This document shows positions 56,749-64,000 of a stretch of 64,000 nucleotides of DNA, one piece after another. The position numbers and the translations under genes are program-made. How positions within the stretch are numbered: the stretch's first letter is position 1; each line of letters opens with the position of its first letter. Below the pieces are notes generated by a model. It saw nothing but the letters and a program-made list of their open reading frames with translations, was not told where the DNA came from and made no database searches. Source of the DNA: Bhargavaea cecembensis (GTDB taxonomy: Bacteria; Bacillota; Bacilli; Bacillales_A; Planococcaceae); contig NZ_LQNT01000011.1 of the NCBI RefSeq assembly GCF_001619585.1, forward strand, positions 248,001 through 312,000, read 5' to 3'.

Positions 56749-57525
56749 TCAGACAGTGATCAGTTCGCGGGTCTCTACGGCGGTTTTCATGCCGTAGATT
56801 TCATCGGTGAAGCGCTGGTTGAGCAGCGGGCTCGGGCCGTCAAACACCACTTCGCCCTTTTTCAGCCCGATAATCCGGTTGGCATAGTCCTTCGCCACGT
56901 CCACCTGGTGAAGGTTGACGATGCACGTAATGCCGAACTCGATGGAAATGGATTTCAGGTGGTCCATGATCACCTTGGACGAGTTCGGGTCGAGCGAGGC
57001 GATCGGTTCATCACAGAGGATGATTTTCGGGTCCTGGATGAGCGCCCGGCAAATGCCGACGCGCTGCTGCTGGCCGCCGCTCAGCTGGTCGCAACGCTTG
57101 TAGGCGTGTTCGGCGATGCCGAGCTTTTCCAGAAGTTCGAACGCCTTTCGCTTTTCCGCTTCCGTGAACAGCCCGAGAACTCCCTGAAGGGTCGACTTGT
57201 ATCCGAAGCGCCCGTGCAGGACGTTTTCGATGACGGTCAGTCTCGGGACCAGGTTGTAGTGCTGGAACACCATGCCGATGTTCGTACGGACTTCCCTGAG
57301 GCCCTTCTTGTTTTGCGCTCCGACATCATTGCCGTCGAAGAACACCTGGCCTTCCCCGATGTCGACCATCCGGTTCAGGCAGCGCAGCATGGTGGATTTC
57401 CCTGCCCCCGAAGGGCCGATCACCGCTACAAACTCTCCTGCTTCAACGGAAAACGTGACATCCTTCAGTATCGGATTGCCCGGCTGGTATGACTTGGTCA
57501 GACCGTTCACTTCCAGTAATGGCAC
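56749..57525 (-). CDS. phnC: phosphonate ABC transporter, ATPase
   Basis: 258 residues. Walker A GPSGAGKSTMLRCLN, Q-loop MVFQHYNLVPRLTV, signature LSGGQQQRVGICRALI, Walker B IILCDEPIASLDP. GTG 57525 is 8 nt behind AAAGGGG and gives the normal PhnC start. The reading upstream of it runs through an intercistronic hairpin and is not coding. Confidence 0.94.
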   Translation of the reverse strand: MPLLEVNGLTKSYQPGNPILKDVTFSVEAGEFVAVIGPSGAGKSTMLRCLNRMVDIGEGQVFFDGNDVGAQNKKGLREVRTNIGMVFQHYNLVPRLTVIENVLHGRFGYKSTLQGVLGLFTEAEKRKAFELLEKLGIAEHAYKRCDQLSGGQQQRVGICRALIQDPKIILCDEPIASLDPNSSKVIMDHLKSISIEFGITCIVNLHQVDVAKDYANRIIGLKKGEVVFDGPSPLLNQRFTDEIYGMKTAVETRELITV

Positions 57526-57566
57526 AGAAAAAACCCCTTTGCTGTTTAAGATGGCCTTGGCAGAAT

Positions 57567-57602
57567 GGCCCGCCGGCCGGCAACTTGCCGTTCCGGCGGG
57601 CC
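57567..57602. other. strong intercistronic hairpin phnD/phnC
   Basis: GGCCCGCCGG and CCGGCGGGCC pair perfectly around an inner GGC/GCC stem. No T run on the minus strand, so it is likely an mRNA stabiliser or processing element and not a full terminator. It lies between phnD (stop 57617) and phnC. Confidence 0.75.
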
Positions 57603-57616
57603 GGGAACCCATCAAC

Positions 57617-58645
57617 TCAGTTGGAAAGCTCGCGGATCGGATCGAACCAGCTGTCTTCCACTTCTGCAAAACGTTCGCCGTCGGACTTCTTGAAGAGACC
57701 GGATGCTTCCGAGTCTTCCGGAACGAAGATTTCTTCATTATCGGCTATTGCATCAGAAGTAAAGGCATCACGGATCTTATTGAAGTCTTCCTCGCTCAGT
57801 ACTTCCGTGTTGGCGACAAACGGTGCGTTCAGAACAGGCGTCACGCTGACGAGCACAAACTCTTCTCCCGGTACAGTGTGGAACGGTTCTGCCGCGCCAT
57901 CCTTGACCCGGTAGACCGAACCAGGCGTGTTTTCCTCACCCTCGGCCACTTCCACGTAGTTGTCCACGCAAGTGTCGCAGAATGCGGCTGCTTCAACAGT
58001 CCCCTTAAGGAGATTCACTGCCGAACCCTGGTGGGAGCCGCCGAACTGGACCTGTTCAAAGAACGGGCCGCCTTCCATCAGGTCTTCCTCGCTCAGCCCC
58101 TTGTCGGAAAAGTGATTCAGAATCGAGGAGGAAGGAACGACAAAGCCGGAAGTCGAGCTGTTCGAGACGAAGGAGAAGGACTTTCCTTCAATCGGGTCGA
58201 TCGTGTATGCATCTCCGTCCTTGTAGTCATCCGCATTTTCCTTCTCGACCGCGATCCAGGAATGGTACTTGGCGTCATCCAGCGTACCGGACGGGCCGGT
58301 CGGAACAGCCAGCGGTTCGATGGCGTCATTGGCTTCCCTGGCTTCGATATAGCCCTGCGCCCCCATGAAGGCGAGCTCGGCGTTGTTGTTGACGATCGTT
58401 TCGATGGCGATGGCATAGTCGGTCGTCAGGTGGTGTTTGACTTCTTTTCCGGTGGCTTCGCCGACCGCTTCACCGATGGCATCACGGGCGCCCTTCAGGT
58501 CGTTGCCGGATTCATTCGGATACCAGACGATGTCGACCACGTCGTCTCCCTTGCCAGTGCTTTCTGCATCGCTTTCAGAACAGGCTCCCAACAGTGCGGC
58601 AGTTGCTGCGGCAGCAAGCAGCAGCCCGAATCGTTTTTTCATCAT
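57617..58645 (-). CDS. phnD: phosphonate-binding lipoprotein
   Basis: 342 residues. Lipobox ALLGAC, then VDIVWYPNESGNDLKGARDAIGEAVGEATGKEV, MGAQGYIEAREAN and the GGSHQGSAVNLLKGTVEAAAFCDTCV block follow the PhnD pattern. Unusually acidic. ATG 58645 behind AAAAGGGG. First gene of the transport half of the phn cluster; a possible PhoP box lies 115 bp upstream. Confidence 0.92.
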   Translation of the reverse strand: MMKKRFGLLLAAAATAALLGACSESDAESTGKGDDVVDIVWYPNESGNDLKGARDAIGEAVGEATGKEVKHHLTTDYAIAIETIVNNNAELAFMGAQGYIEAREANDAIEPLAVPTGPSGTLDDAKYHSWIAVEKENADDYKDGDAYTIDPIEGKSFSFVSNSSTSGFVVPSSSILNHFSDKGLSEEDLMEGGPFFEQVQFGGSHQGSAVNLLKGTVEAAAFCDTCVDNYVEVAEGEENTPGSVYRVKDGAAEPFHTVPGEEFVLVSVTPVLNAPFVANTEVLSEEDFNKIRDAFTSDAIADNEEIFVPEDSEASGLFKKSDGERFAEVEDSWFDPIRELSN

Positions 58646-58760
58646 TCGATCCCCTTTTCCTGGTGTTTTGGCTTTTTCATTCTGCATGTCCTGCGTGGTT
58701 CAGTTACATTGAAGCACGTAACCTGACCCCAGGGCTATGGGTTGTCCCGCTTCTTTAGAC

Positions 58761-58788
58761 TGTTTTAAGAATGTTTACAAGACATTAA
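58761..58788 (-). promoter_or_regulatory. possible PhoP box upstream of phnD
   Basis: Three hexamers TTAATG, TAAACA and AAAACA are spaced exactly 11 bp apart on the minus strand, the pattern of PhoP direct repeats (TTAACA-like). They overlap the last codons and stop of the PHP-domain gene, so coding constraint may explain part of the match. Confidence 0.4.
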
Positions 58789-59586
58789 CAGCGCGTTGTC
58801 CGGGCTGGTGAATTCCCCCAGATTCACAGGGGTGCCGTACCGGCCGTGGTAGTCGGATCCGCCTGTTATGAACAGGCCGTATTCAGCGGCCAGTCCGTAG
58901 ACCCGTTCATGGTCCTCCGCAGTATGATCCGGATGATGGCGCTCGATGCCGTCCAGACCGACCGCTGCAAGTTCAGGAATCAGCTCATAGGAGTCCAGCT
59001 GTCCGGGATGGGCAATAACTGCGAATCCGCCATCTTCTTTGATGGCACGAACGGCATCGAACGCGTCGATGTATCGGATATCTCCCGAGGCCGGCCCTCC
59101 GTCCTTGAACAGGGAGCGGTACAGCTGTTGGTAGTCTGCCGACTCAAACGGCGCATCCGTCAGCAGGTCCATCAGGTGCTGCTTGTACACAATGCCGCCC
59201 TCCGGAACCATGGCGAGCACCTGCTCCTCATCGAGCAAGAGGCCGGTTTCACGGATTTTCCCGGCCTGCCCGAGCGTGTGCCGGTGGCGCCGTTCCTGCA
59301 ACGGACGGCAGAGGGCACTGATGTGCCGCGCTTCGCGGTTGTAGTTGTATCCCAGCACGTGAACTTTCCTGTTGCGTTTGAAGTCATAGGCAGAAATCTC
59401 GATGCCCGGGATGACCGTCACCCCGTACTCCCCGCCCAGGGCGAGCGCCTCATCCAGGCCGTCTGTTGTGTCATGGTCGACGAAGCTGATGTGGGTTATG
59501 CCTGCGTCCACCGCACGCTCCAACACCTCCCGTACCGTGTCGGCTCCGTCGGAATACCGGCTGTGGACATGAAGGTCCGCTTTCAT
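58765..59586 (-). CDS. PHP-domain cyclic phosphodiesterase (PhnPP-like)
   Basis: 273 residues of the PHP metallo-phosphoesterase fold. ADLHVHSRYSDGADTV (HxH), FVDHDTTDG, VIPGIEISA, AVIAHPGQLDSYE and FITGGSDYHG hold the metal ligands. Placement behind phnL in a C-P lyase operon matches the PHP protein known in Eggerthella to hydrolyse the 1,2-cyclic phosphate left after C-P cleavage, replacing PhnP. That role here is inferred from family and context. Starts inside phnL (4-bp overlap). Confidence 0.85.
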   Translation of the reverse strand: MKADLHVHSRYSDGADTVREVLERAVDAGITHISFVDHDTTDGLDEALALGGEYGVTVIPGIEISAYDFKRNRKVHVLGYNYNREARHISALCRPLQERRHRHTLGQAGKIRETGLLLDEEQVLAMVPEGGIVYKQHLMDLLTDAPFESADYQQLYRSLFKDGGPASGDIRYIDAFDAVRAIKEDGGFAVIAHPGQLDSYELIPELAAVGLDGIERHHPDHTAEDHERVYGLAAEYGLFITGGSDYHGRYGTPVNLGEFTSPDNALLMSCKHS

Positions 59587-60296
59587 CGCTGCACCTCCGG
59601 CATCCCGCGAAGGGCTTTTTCGTTCATGTCATACACGCAGTCGCACAGTCCTTCCATGAACTCCAGGTCGTGGAAGATGCCGACGAGCGTCGTGCCGTCC
59701 GCCTTCAGCTTTTCGATGACTTCCCGGACCTTCAGCTTGGACTGGTAATCCAGGCTTGCGGTCGGCTCATCCAGGAGCAGGAGACGCGGCTTCTTCACTG
59801 TTGCGATGGCGATATTCAGCCGCAGTTTTTCCCCGCCCGAGAAGGTGTTAGGGAATGTGTCCCACAGTCGCTCGTCAAGGTCAAAATGGCGGAGCGAATG
59901 CTCGGCCTGGACCTTTGCGGCCTCGGGCGACTCGCCCATCCCGAGAAGCGCCTGCTCAACGAGTTCCCTCGCCGTCGTGCGCGGCATGACGTTCAGGAAC
60001 TGCGAGACGTAGCCGATCTCATGCTTTCTCAGCCAGATGATCTGCCGCTCTTCCGCCTTCAGCAGGTCGATCCTCCCGAACCGCTCTGAGTCGAACCATA
60101 TCTCCCCCTCATCGGGCAGATAGGTGCGGTAGATGCTTTTCAGGATCGTCGACTTGCCGCTTCCGCTTTTGCCCACGATGCCGATAAATCCGCCCTGTCC
60201 CAGGCTGAAGCCGATGCCTTCCACTGCCTTCCGTGTCGTGTTCAGATGATGGCTTGTAAACCGCTTGCCGAAATCTTTCACTTCGAGCATGACCAA
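59583..60296 (-). CDS. phnL: C-P lyase core ABC-type protein
   Basis: 237 residues. Walker A GKSGSGKST, signature TFSGGEKLRLNIAIA, Walker B LLLLDEPTASLDYQ. FGKRFTSHHLNTTRKAVEGIGFSL marks PhnL. Associated with PhnI in phosphonate ribosylation. A TTG start at 60296 is 8 nt behind GGAGG; ATG 60290 is the alternative. Confidence 0.92.
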   Translation of the reverse strand: MVMLEVKDFGKRFTSHHLNTTRKAVEGIGFSLGQGGFIGIVGKSGSGKSTILKSIYRTYLPDEGEIWFDSERFGRIDLLKAEERQIIWLRKHEIGYVSQFLNVMPRTTARELVEQALLGMGESPEAAKVQAEHSLRHFDLDERLWDTFPNTFSGGEKLRLNIAIATVKKPRLLLLDEPTASLDYQSKLKVREVIEKLKADGTTLVGIFHDLEFMEGLCDCVYDMNEKALRGMPEVQR

Positions 60297-60311
60297 TTTG
60301 TCCCCCTCCTC

Positions 60312-61493
60312 TCAGCTTTTCCGGTAATTCGTCCGTGTGACGACCACGCCGTTGACCATCGTCGCGCACAGCATCGGATAGCCGTCTTCCATCCGCTCGA
60401 TAACGAGCAGATCCGCTTTTTTCCCCGGACAGACCGACCCGATTTCCTGTTCCATGTTGACGGCCTGCGCCGGCCGGATTGTCACCTTGGCGAATCCTTC
60501 GTGGAGCGGCAGGCCGCAGTCGTCGTGCAGCTTGAAGATCGAATGCAGGAGTGCCGCCGGATAGTAGTCGCTGCACAGGATGTCCGCGCAGCCTTCCCGG
60601 ATCGCTTCCGCGGCGGACAGATTGCCCGAATGCGAGCCGCCCATCAGCACGTTCGGCGCGCCGACGATCGTGGCCATTCCCATTTCATTCGCTTTTTTGG
60701 CGACGTCCAGGGTGATCGGAAACTCGCTGATGGTCGTGCCGTACGAACGGACAAGCTCCAGCTTTTCCTCGTGGTCGTCATCATGGGAGGCGACCGCGAT
60801 GCCCCGGTCGATTGCGATTTCGGCCACTTCCTGGATTCGTTCGATTGTCATCTGCTCGCGGCTCGTCCGCTCGGCGATCAGGACACCCACTTCATCATCC
60901 GAGATGTCCCGGTATCCCTTCAGGGTGTTCCGGTACACCTCGAGGTCCCGGTACTGGCCCTGCCCCGGCGTATGGTCCATGAACGACAGGAGATGCACCT
61001 TCCCGTCCCGGATGTTTTGGATCAGCGTGTCCACTTCCCCGATGTTGTCGACCTCGAACCGGGCGTGAAGACGGTGACGGATCAGATGAAGCCCATCACG
61101 AAGCGAACTGATCGCATCGACAAGCCGCTGAACGTTTTCCGGCTGCCGGATGGGTTTATGGCTGAACATGTCTTCCTTATAGAAGGACAGGGAATGAAAC
61201 ATTGTTGTGATCCCATGGTTGATCAGGATCTTCTCGGCCTCCCGCAGGGCCATGTTAAAGTCCATTATGCTTGTCGGACGCGGTGAAGCGATCGTCTCGA
61301 TATAGTCGGAATGGATGTCCACAAAACCTGGCGTGATGTACCCGCCGTTTGCATCGAGCCGTTCCGCGTCCGGCCAGTGCCCGATTTCCTCCTCCGGGAT
61401 GATGTCGGCGATGCGGTCGCCATCGACGAGCACTGCCATCCCCTCAAGAATCCGGTCTTCCAGAATAATCTTTCCGTTATGCAGAATGTGCAT
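60312..61493 (-). CDS. phnM: RPnTP diphosphohydrolase
   Basis: 393 residues, amidohydrolase fold. GGYITPGFVDIHSDYIETIASPRP (metal site), VHLLSFMDHTPGQGQY, ASHDDDHEEK and ADILCSDYYPAALLHSIF are PhnM marks. Removes pyrophosphate from ribose phosphonate triphosphate. 14 bp behind phnK. Confidence 0.94.
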   Translation of the reverse strand: MHILHNGKIILEDRILEGMAVLVDGDRIADIIPEEEIGHWPDAERLDANGGYITPGFVDIHSDYIETIASPRPTSIMDFNMALREAEKILINHGITTMFHSLSFYKEDMFSHKPIRQPENVQRLVDAISSLRDGLHLIRHRLHARFEVDNIGEVDTLIQNIRDGKVHLLSFMDHTPGQGQYRDLEVYRNTLKGYRDISDDEVGVLIAERTSREQMTIERIQEVAEIAIDRGIAVASHDDDHEEKLELVRSYGTTISEFPITLDVAKKANEMGMATIVGAPNVLMGGSHSGNLSAAEAIREGCADILCSDYYPAALLHSIFKLHDDCGLPLHEGFAKVTIRPAQAVNMEQEIGSVCPGKKADLLVIERMEDGYPMLCATMVNGVVVTRTNYRKS

Positions 61494-61507
61494 ATTCTTC
61501 GTCCTCC

Positions 61508-62356
61508 CTACAGCAGCGAGTAAACCAGCTGCTGGGTATATGCGTGATTGGGATCTTCAAGGATCTGGTCGGTCAGGCCGGATTCAATCACCCTGCCGTT
61601 CAGCATGACGAGTGTCCGGTCGGCGAGCATCCGGATGACGGCCAAGTCGTGTGACACGACAATCATCGAGATGCCAAGGTCGCGCTGGATTTGCTTGATC
61701 AGGTCGATGACAGCCGCCTGAACTGACAGGTCAAGTCCTGTCGTCACCTCATCGAGGAACAGGATCGGCGGGTCGTTTGAGAGGGCCTTGGCAATCTGGA
61801 CCCGCTGCTGCATGCCGCCGGAGAAATTCCGCGGCTCTTCCTTCATCCTGAACAGCGGGATGCTCACGACATCGAGAAGCCGTTCCCCGGCGGACTGCAT
61901 GTTCCCGACATGCCGGCCGCCCGCGGCGATCTGTTTTTCCGCGATGTTGCTGATGGAGGAAAAGTCCATCCGGAGGCCCCTGACCGGGTTCTGGTAGACC
62001 ATGCCGTATTTGTGGTTGCGGATGTACCGCTTGCGCTGGGAAGAGACGTCGAACAGGTTCTCCCCGGCCAGCTCCGGGTCGTCGATCGTCAGCGTGCCGG
62101 ATGTGACATCCTGGTCAAAATACAGACACTGCATCAGGGTCGACTTGCCGCTGCCGCTCTCGCCGACAATCCCGAGAATCTCACCCGGGTACACGTCGAG
62201 CGAGACGTCGCTGCAGGCGTAGACCGTGCCGCAGGACGGGCAGTAGTTCTTGTTTAGTCCGGGCCTTCCTGGCCGGCTGCATTCAACGCATCCTGGGCCG
62301 TATTGTTTGGTCAGGTGTTCCACTTTCAGGAGGGGGCGCTCTTCAAATTGTTGCAT
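61508..62356 (-). CDS. phnK: C-P lyase ABC-type protein with Cys-rich insert
   Basis: 282 residues. Walker A GESGSGKST, Q-loop MVYQNPVRGL, signature NFSGGMQQRVQIAKAL, Walker B ILFLDEVTTGLDLS. Between the first strand and Walker A it carries an extra stretch with CVEC and CPSC plus one more Cys, absent from the E. coli protein as I recall it; this could bind zinc. Starts 14 bp inside phnJ. Binds the PhnGHIJ core complex. Confidence 0.92.
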   Translation of the reverse strand: MQQFEERPLLKVEHLTKQYGPGCVECSRPGRPGLNKNYCPSCGTVYACSDVSLDVYPGEILGIVGESGSGKSTLMQCLYFDQDVTSGTLTIDDPELAGENLFDVSSQRKRYIRNHKYGMVYQNPVRGLRMDFSSISNIAEKQIAAGGRHVGNMQSAGERLLDVVSIPLFRMKEEPRNFSGGMQQRVQIAKALSNDPPILFLDEVTTGLDLSVQAAVIDLIKQIQRDLGISMIVVSHDLAVIRMLADRTLVMLNGRVIESGLTDQILEDPNHAYTQQLVYSLL

Positions 62357-63209
62357 GCTGCACCTCTTTTTCCCCCTGGCGTTCCAGCCGGTCCGCGCAG
62401 TGGCTCGTGTCGTTGCACTGGTACTCTGTTACGTCGGTTTCTTCACTGTACAATTCATCCAGGAAGACACCGGTCGCGCCGCAGAAGCGGCAGGACTTTC
62501 CGGAAAAGTCCTCTCCCTCGAACGGATGGTCCTCAAAGGCGAGGGAGCGGATCTCGGTATATGGCGGGACGGCGTAGATTTTCTTCTCTCTCCCGGCTCC
62601 GAGCAAGATCAGCGCCTCGGAATGGTCCATCTTCTGGTTATCGAACCGGGGAATCGGGCTCGGCGCCATGACGTACCGGCCGTTGACGAGGACCGGATGG
62701 TCGGCGCCCGTGGTCGTCCGTCCGTATTTCATGATCTGCTCGAACAGCATGAGCCACGCGCCGCTGTATTCGCTCTCGGCATGAAGCCGCTTCGTGATCG
62801 ATTCTTTTTTCTCATACTTGCGGAGCGGTTCCGGCATCGGAACCTGAAGGACGAGGATCTGGTCTTTGGTCATCGGAACCTCGGGGATCCGGTGGCGGGA
62901 CTGGATGAGTGTCGCTTCCTCGGTCCGCTCGGTCACCGGGATGCCCGTCGTCGCCCGGATCAGCTTCTTGATGCTGACGGCATTGACCGATTCATCGGCC
63001 CCCTGGTCGATTACTTTCAGCACGTCGTCTTTACCGACGAGCGAGCAGGTGAGCTGCAGGCCGCCCGTCCCCCAGCCCCGCGCCATCGGCATCTCGCGCG
63101 AGGCGAACGGCACCTGGTAGCCCGGGATGGCGACCGCCTTCAGCGTCGCTCTGCGGATCTCTTTTTTCGAGCCTTCATCCAGAAAGGCGAATTGCGGTTC
63201 AGCTTTCAT
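62343..63209 (-). CDS. phnJ: C-P lyase, radical SAM subunit
   Basis: 288 residues. Cys240, Cys243 and Cys265 give CRFC and YQC (CX2CX21C cluster motif), and Cys271 is the thiyl-radical partner. Gly30 in VAIPGYQVPFAS is the expected glycyl-radical residue. PIPRFDNQKMDHSEALILLGAGREKKIYAVPPYT is conserved. Cuts the C-P bond of ribosylated phosphonates. ATG 63209 follows AAGGAAGGG. Confidence 0.96.
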   Translation of the reverse strand: MKAEPQFAFLDEGSKKEIRRATLKAVAIPGYQVPFASREMPMARGWGTGGLQLTCSLVGKDDVLKVIDQGADESVNAVSIKKLIRATTGIPVTERTEEATLIQSRHRIPEVPMTKDQILVLQVPMPEPLRKYEKKESITKRLHAESEYSGAWLMLFEQIMKYGRTTTGADHPVLVNGRYVMAPSPIPRFDNQKMDHSEALILLGAGREKKIYAVPPYTEIRSLAFEDHPFEGEDFSGKSCRFCGATGVFLDELYSEETDVTEYQCNDTSHCADRLERQGEKEVQHATI

Positions 63210-64000
63210 GTCCGTCCCTTCCTTTCCTCGTATTCCGCACACTGTCCAGCTTGGACTGGAATGTGACATAGTGCGGCATCTTCAGGTGGGAGATGAATCC
63301 GGTCGATTCCACCGTATCTACATGGAGGAGAACAAACTCCTCGTCATGGGACGGGGCATCGCTTCCCGGGTGCTCCAGGCACTGATCCAGGATGCTCATG
63401 GCGATCGCCTTCGTCTCGTTCTGTCCATAGCAGATGCCGTAGCCGATTTCGAACCGGAGCTCCTGCTTGCCGTCCGGCCCTTTGGCAGGCATCGGTACAA
63501 ACGACTCCACTTCGGTCGCACGGACCGATCCGATATAGTACGAATCGTCCCCGTCCTCGCTGCCGTGCGCCGGGACCGTGATGGGCAGTTGGCCCACGCG
63601 GACTTCGCCGACCGTCGGGTGGACCTGGCCGTAACCCCTGAGCGACGCATAGCCAAGTGCCGTCACCGCTCCGGTCTGCCCGCGCGTCAGGATCTGCAGG
63701 CGCTCGCTGCGCGACGCGGGGAACTGGAAGACATTCTTCGTGACATCATCCGGCTCGGCGTTGTCAGGCTCGAACGTCTCGAACAGCCCCTCGTCCCTCA
63801 GGTACTCCACCACTTTCGGATACGTGCCGTCGCCCGCCGCGTCTTCCAGGGCGGACAGTTCCGCTTCATATTGCTCCAGCCACTGCTTCCGCTCTTCTTC
63901 CTCTTCTTCAAGAAGAGAATAGTCGATCAGGCGGTGCGTGTAGTCATGGGTCGCGCCGAGCAGCTGCCCGCCCGGGATGTCCTTGAAGCTGGCCGAAATC
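63199..64000 (-). CDS. phnI: C-P lyase subunit PhnI (5' end outside window)
   Basis: C-terminal 266 residues present; the start lies beyond the right edge. Conserved: QLLGATHDYTHRLIDYSLL, QFPASRSERLQILTRGQTGAVTALGYASLRGYG, HPTVGEVRVG and FEIGYGICYGQNETKAIAMSILD. Nucleosidase acting with PhnG, PhnH and PhnL to join phosphonate to ribose triphosphate. Overlaps phnJ by 11 bp. Confidence 0.95.
   Translation of the reverse strand, partial: ISASFKDIPGGQLLGATHDYTHRLIDYSLLEEEEEERKQWLEQYEAELSALEDAAGDGTYPKVVEYLRDEGLFETFEPDNAEPDDVTKNVFQFPASRSERLQILTRGQTGAVTALGYASLRGYGQVHPTVGEVRVGQLPITVPAHGSEDGDDSYYIGSVRATEVESFVPMPAKGPDGKQELRFEIGYGICYGQNETKAIAMSILDQCLEHPGSDAPSHDEEFVLLHVDTVESTGFISHLKMPHYVTFQSKLDSVRNTRKGRDGHES

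Overview
The window reads as chromosome of a moderately GC-rich (about 55% by eye), endospore-forming member of the Bacillales. The evidence is the sigW-rsiW, cdaA-cdaR-glmM, cwlD-salA-gerD-kbaA-pdaB-like order, B. subtilis-type AGGAGG ribosome binding sites, SigW/SigA promoters and SAM (S-box) riboswitches. A high-GC Planococcaceae genus (Bhargavaea-like) is my inference and not proven. No insertion sequence, prophage, CRISPR array or rRNA operon is visible.

Layout. 1-6.3 kb: 3' side of a gamma-glutamyltransferase gene, a HIT-GNAT operon and small accessory genes (GNAT, HAD, nucleotidyltransferase, VOC, two paralogous membrane proteins). 6.4-10.2 kb: an MMPL/RND exporter with a TetR regulator and three matching palindromic operators. 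10.3-12.4 kb: psuK-psuG pseudouridine catabolism. 12.6-16.2 kb: cdaA-cdaR-glmM (c-di-AMP synthesis and cell-wall precursor). 16.5-21.7 kb: a SulP transporter, two odd charged proteins, rsiW-sigW and arginase. 21.9-26.1 kb: small metabolic/repair genes and cytosine deaminase. 26.2-26.6 kb: tRNA Glu-Tyr-Gln-Lys. 26.9-30.8 kb: HD hydrolase, a PD-(D/E)XK nuclease with a duplicated C-terminal module, and a HIT-PP2C operon. 31-38.4 kb: MetNIQ methionine transport and an ssuABC-acsA operon behind two tandem SAM riboswitches. 38.5-46.2 kb: D-threonine-aldolase-like enzyme, an AT-rich Mrr-type membrane nuclease, a MoxR ATPase/VWA pair and small genes. 46.3-46.5 kb: tRNA Asn-Thr. 46.7-52.1 kb: sporulation/germination genes (pdaB-like, kbaA, gerD, salA, cwlD). 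52.4-55 kb: rhodanese, glnA, ogt. 55.1-64 kb: phosphonate uptake and C-P lyase (phnI-J-K-M-L-PHP enzyme, then phnD-C-E-E), running off the right edge.

The signal that ordinary annotation does not explain is a set of ten intergenic tandem-repeat arrays (about 50 units in all) whose unit length is always exactly 21 bp although the unit sequence differs from array to array. They lie only between transcription units, mostly just behind a stop codon or terminator. Two separate HIT-containing operons are each bracketed by a pair of related arrays. The 21-bp step equals two turns of B-DNA and seven codons. I know of no named family for them, and they are the best candidate here for something undescribed.

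Other points of note are the tandem S-boxes placing an acyl-CoA synthetase in a sulfur regulon, a PHP-type cyclic phosphodiesterase in the C-P lyase operon, a Cys-rich insert in PhnK, a kinase/HTH fusion (PsuK) facing a palindrome, and a PdaB-like protein that has lost catalytic histidines.
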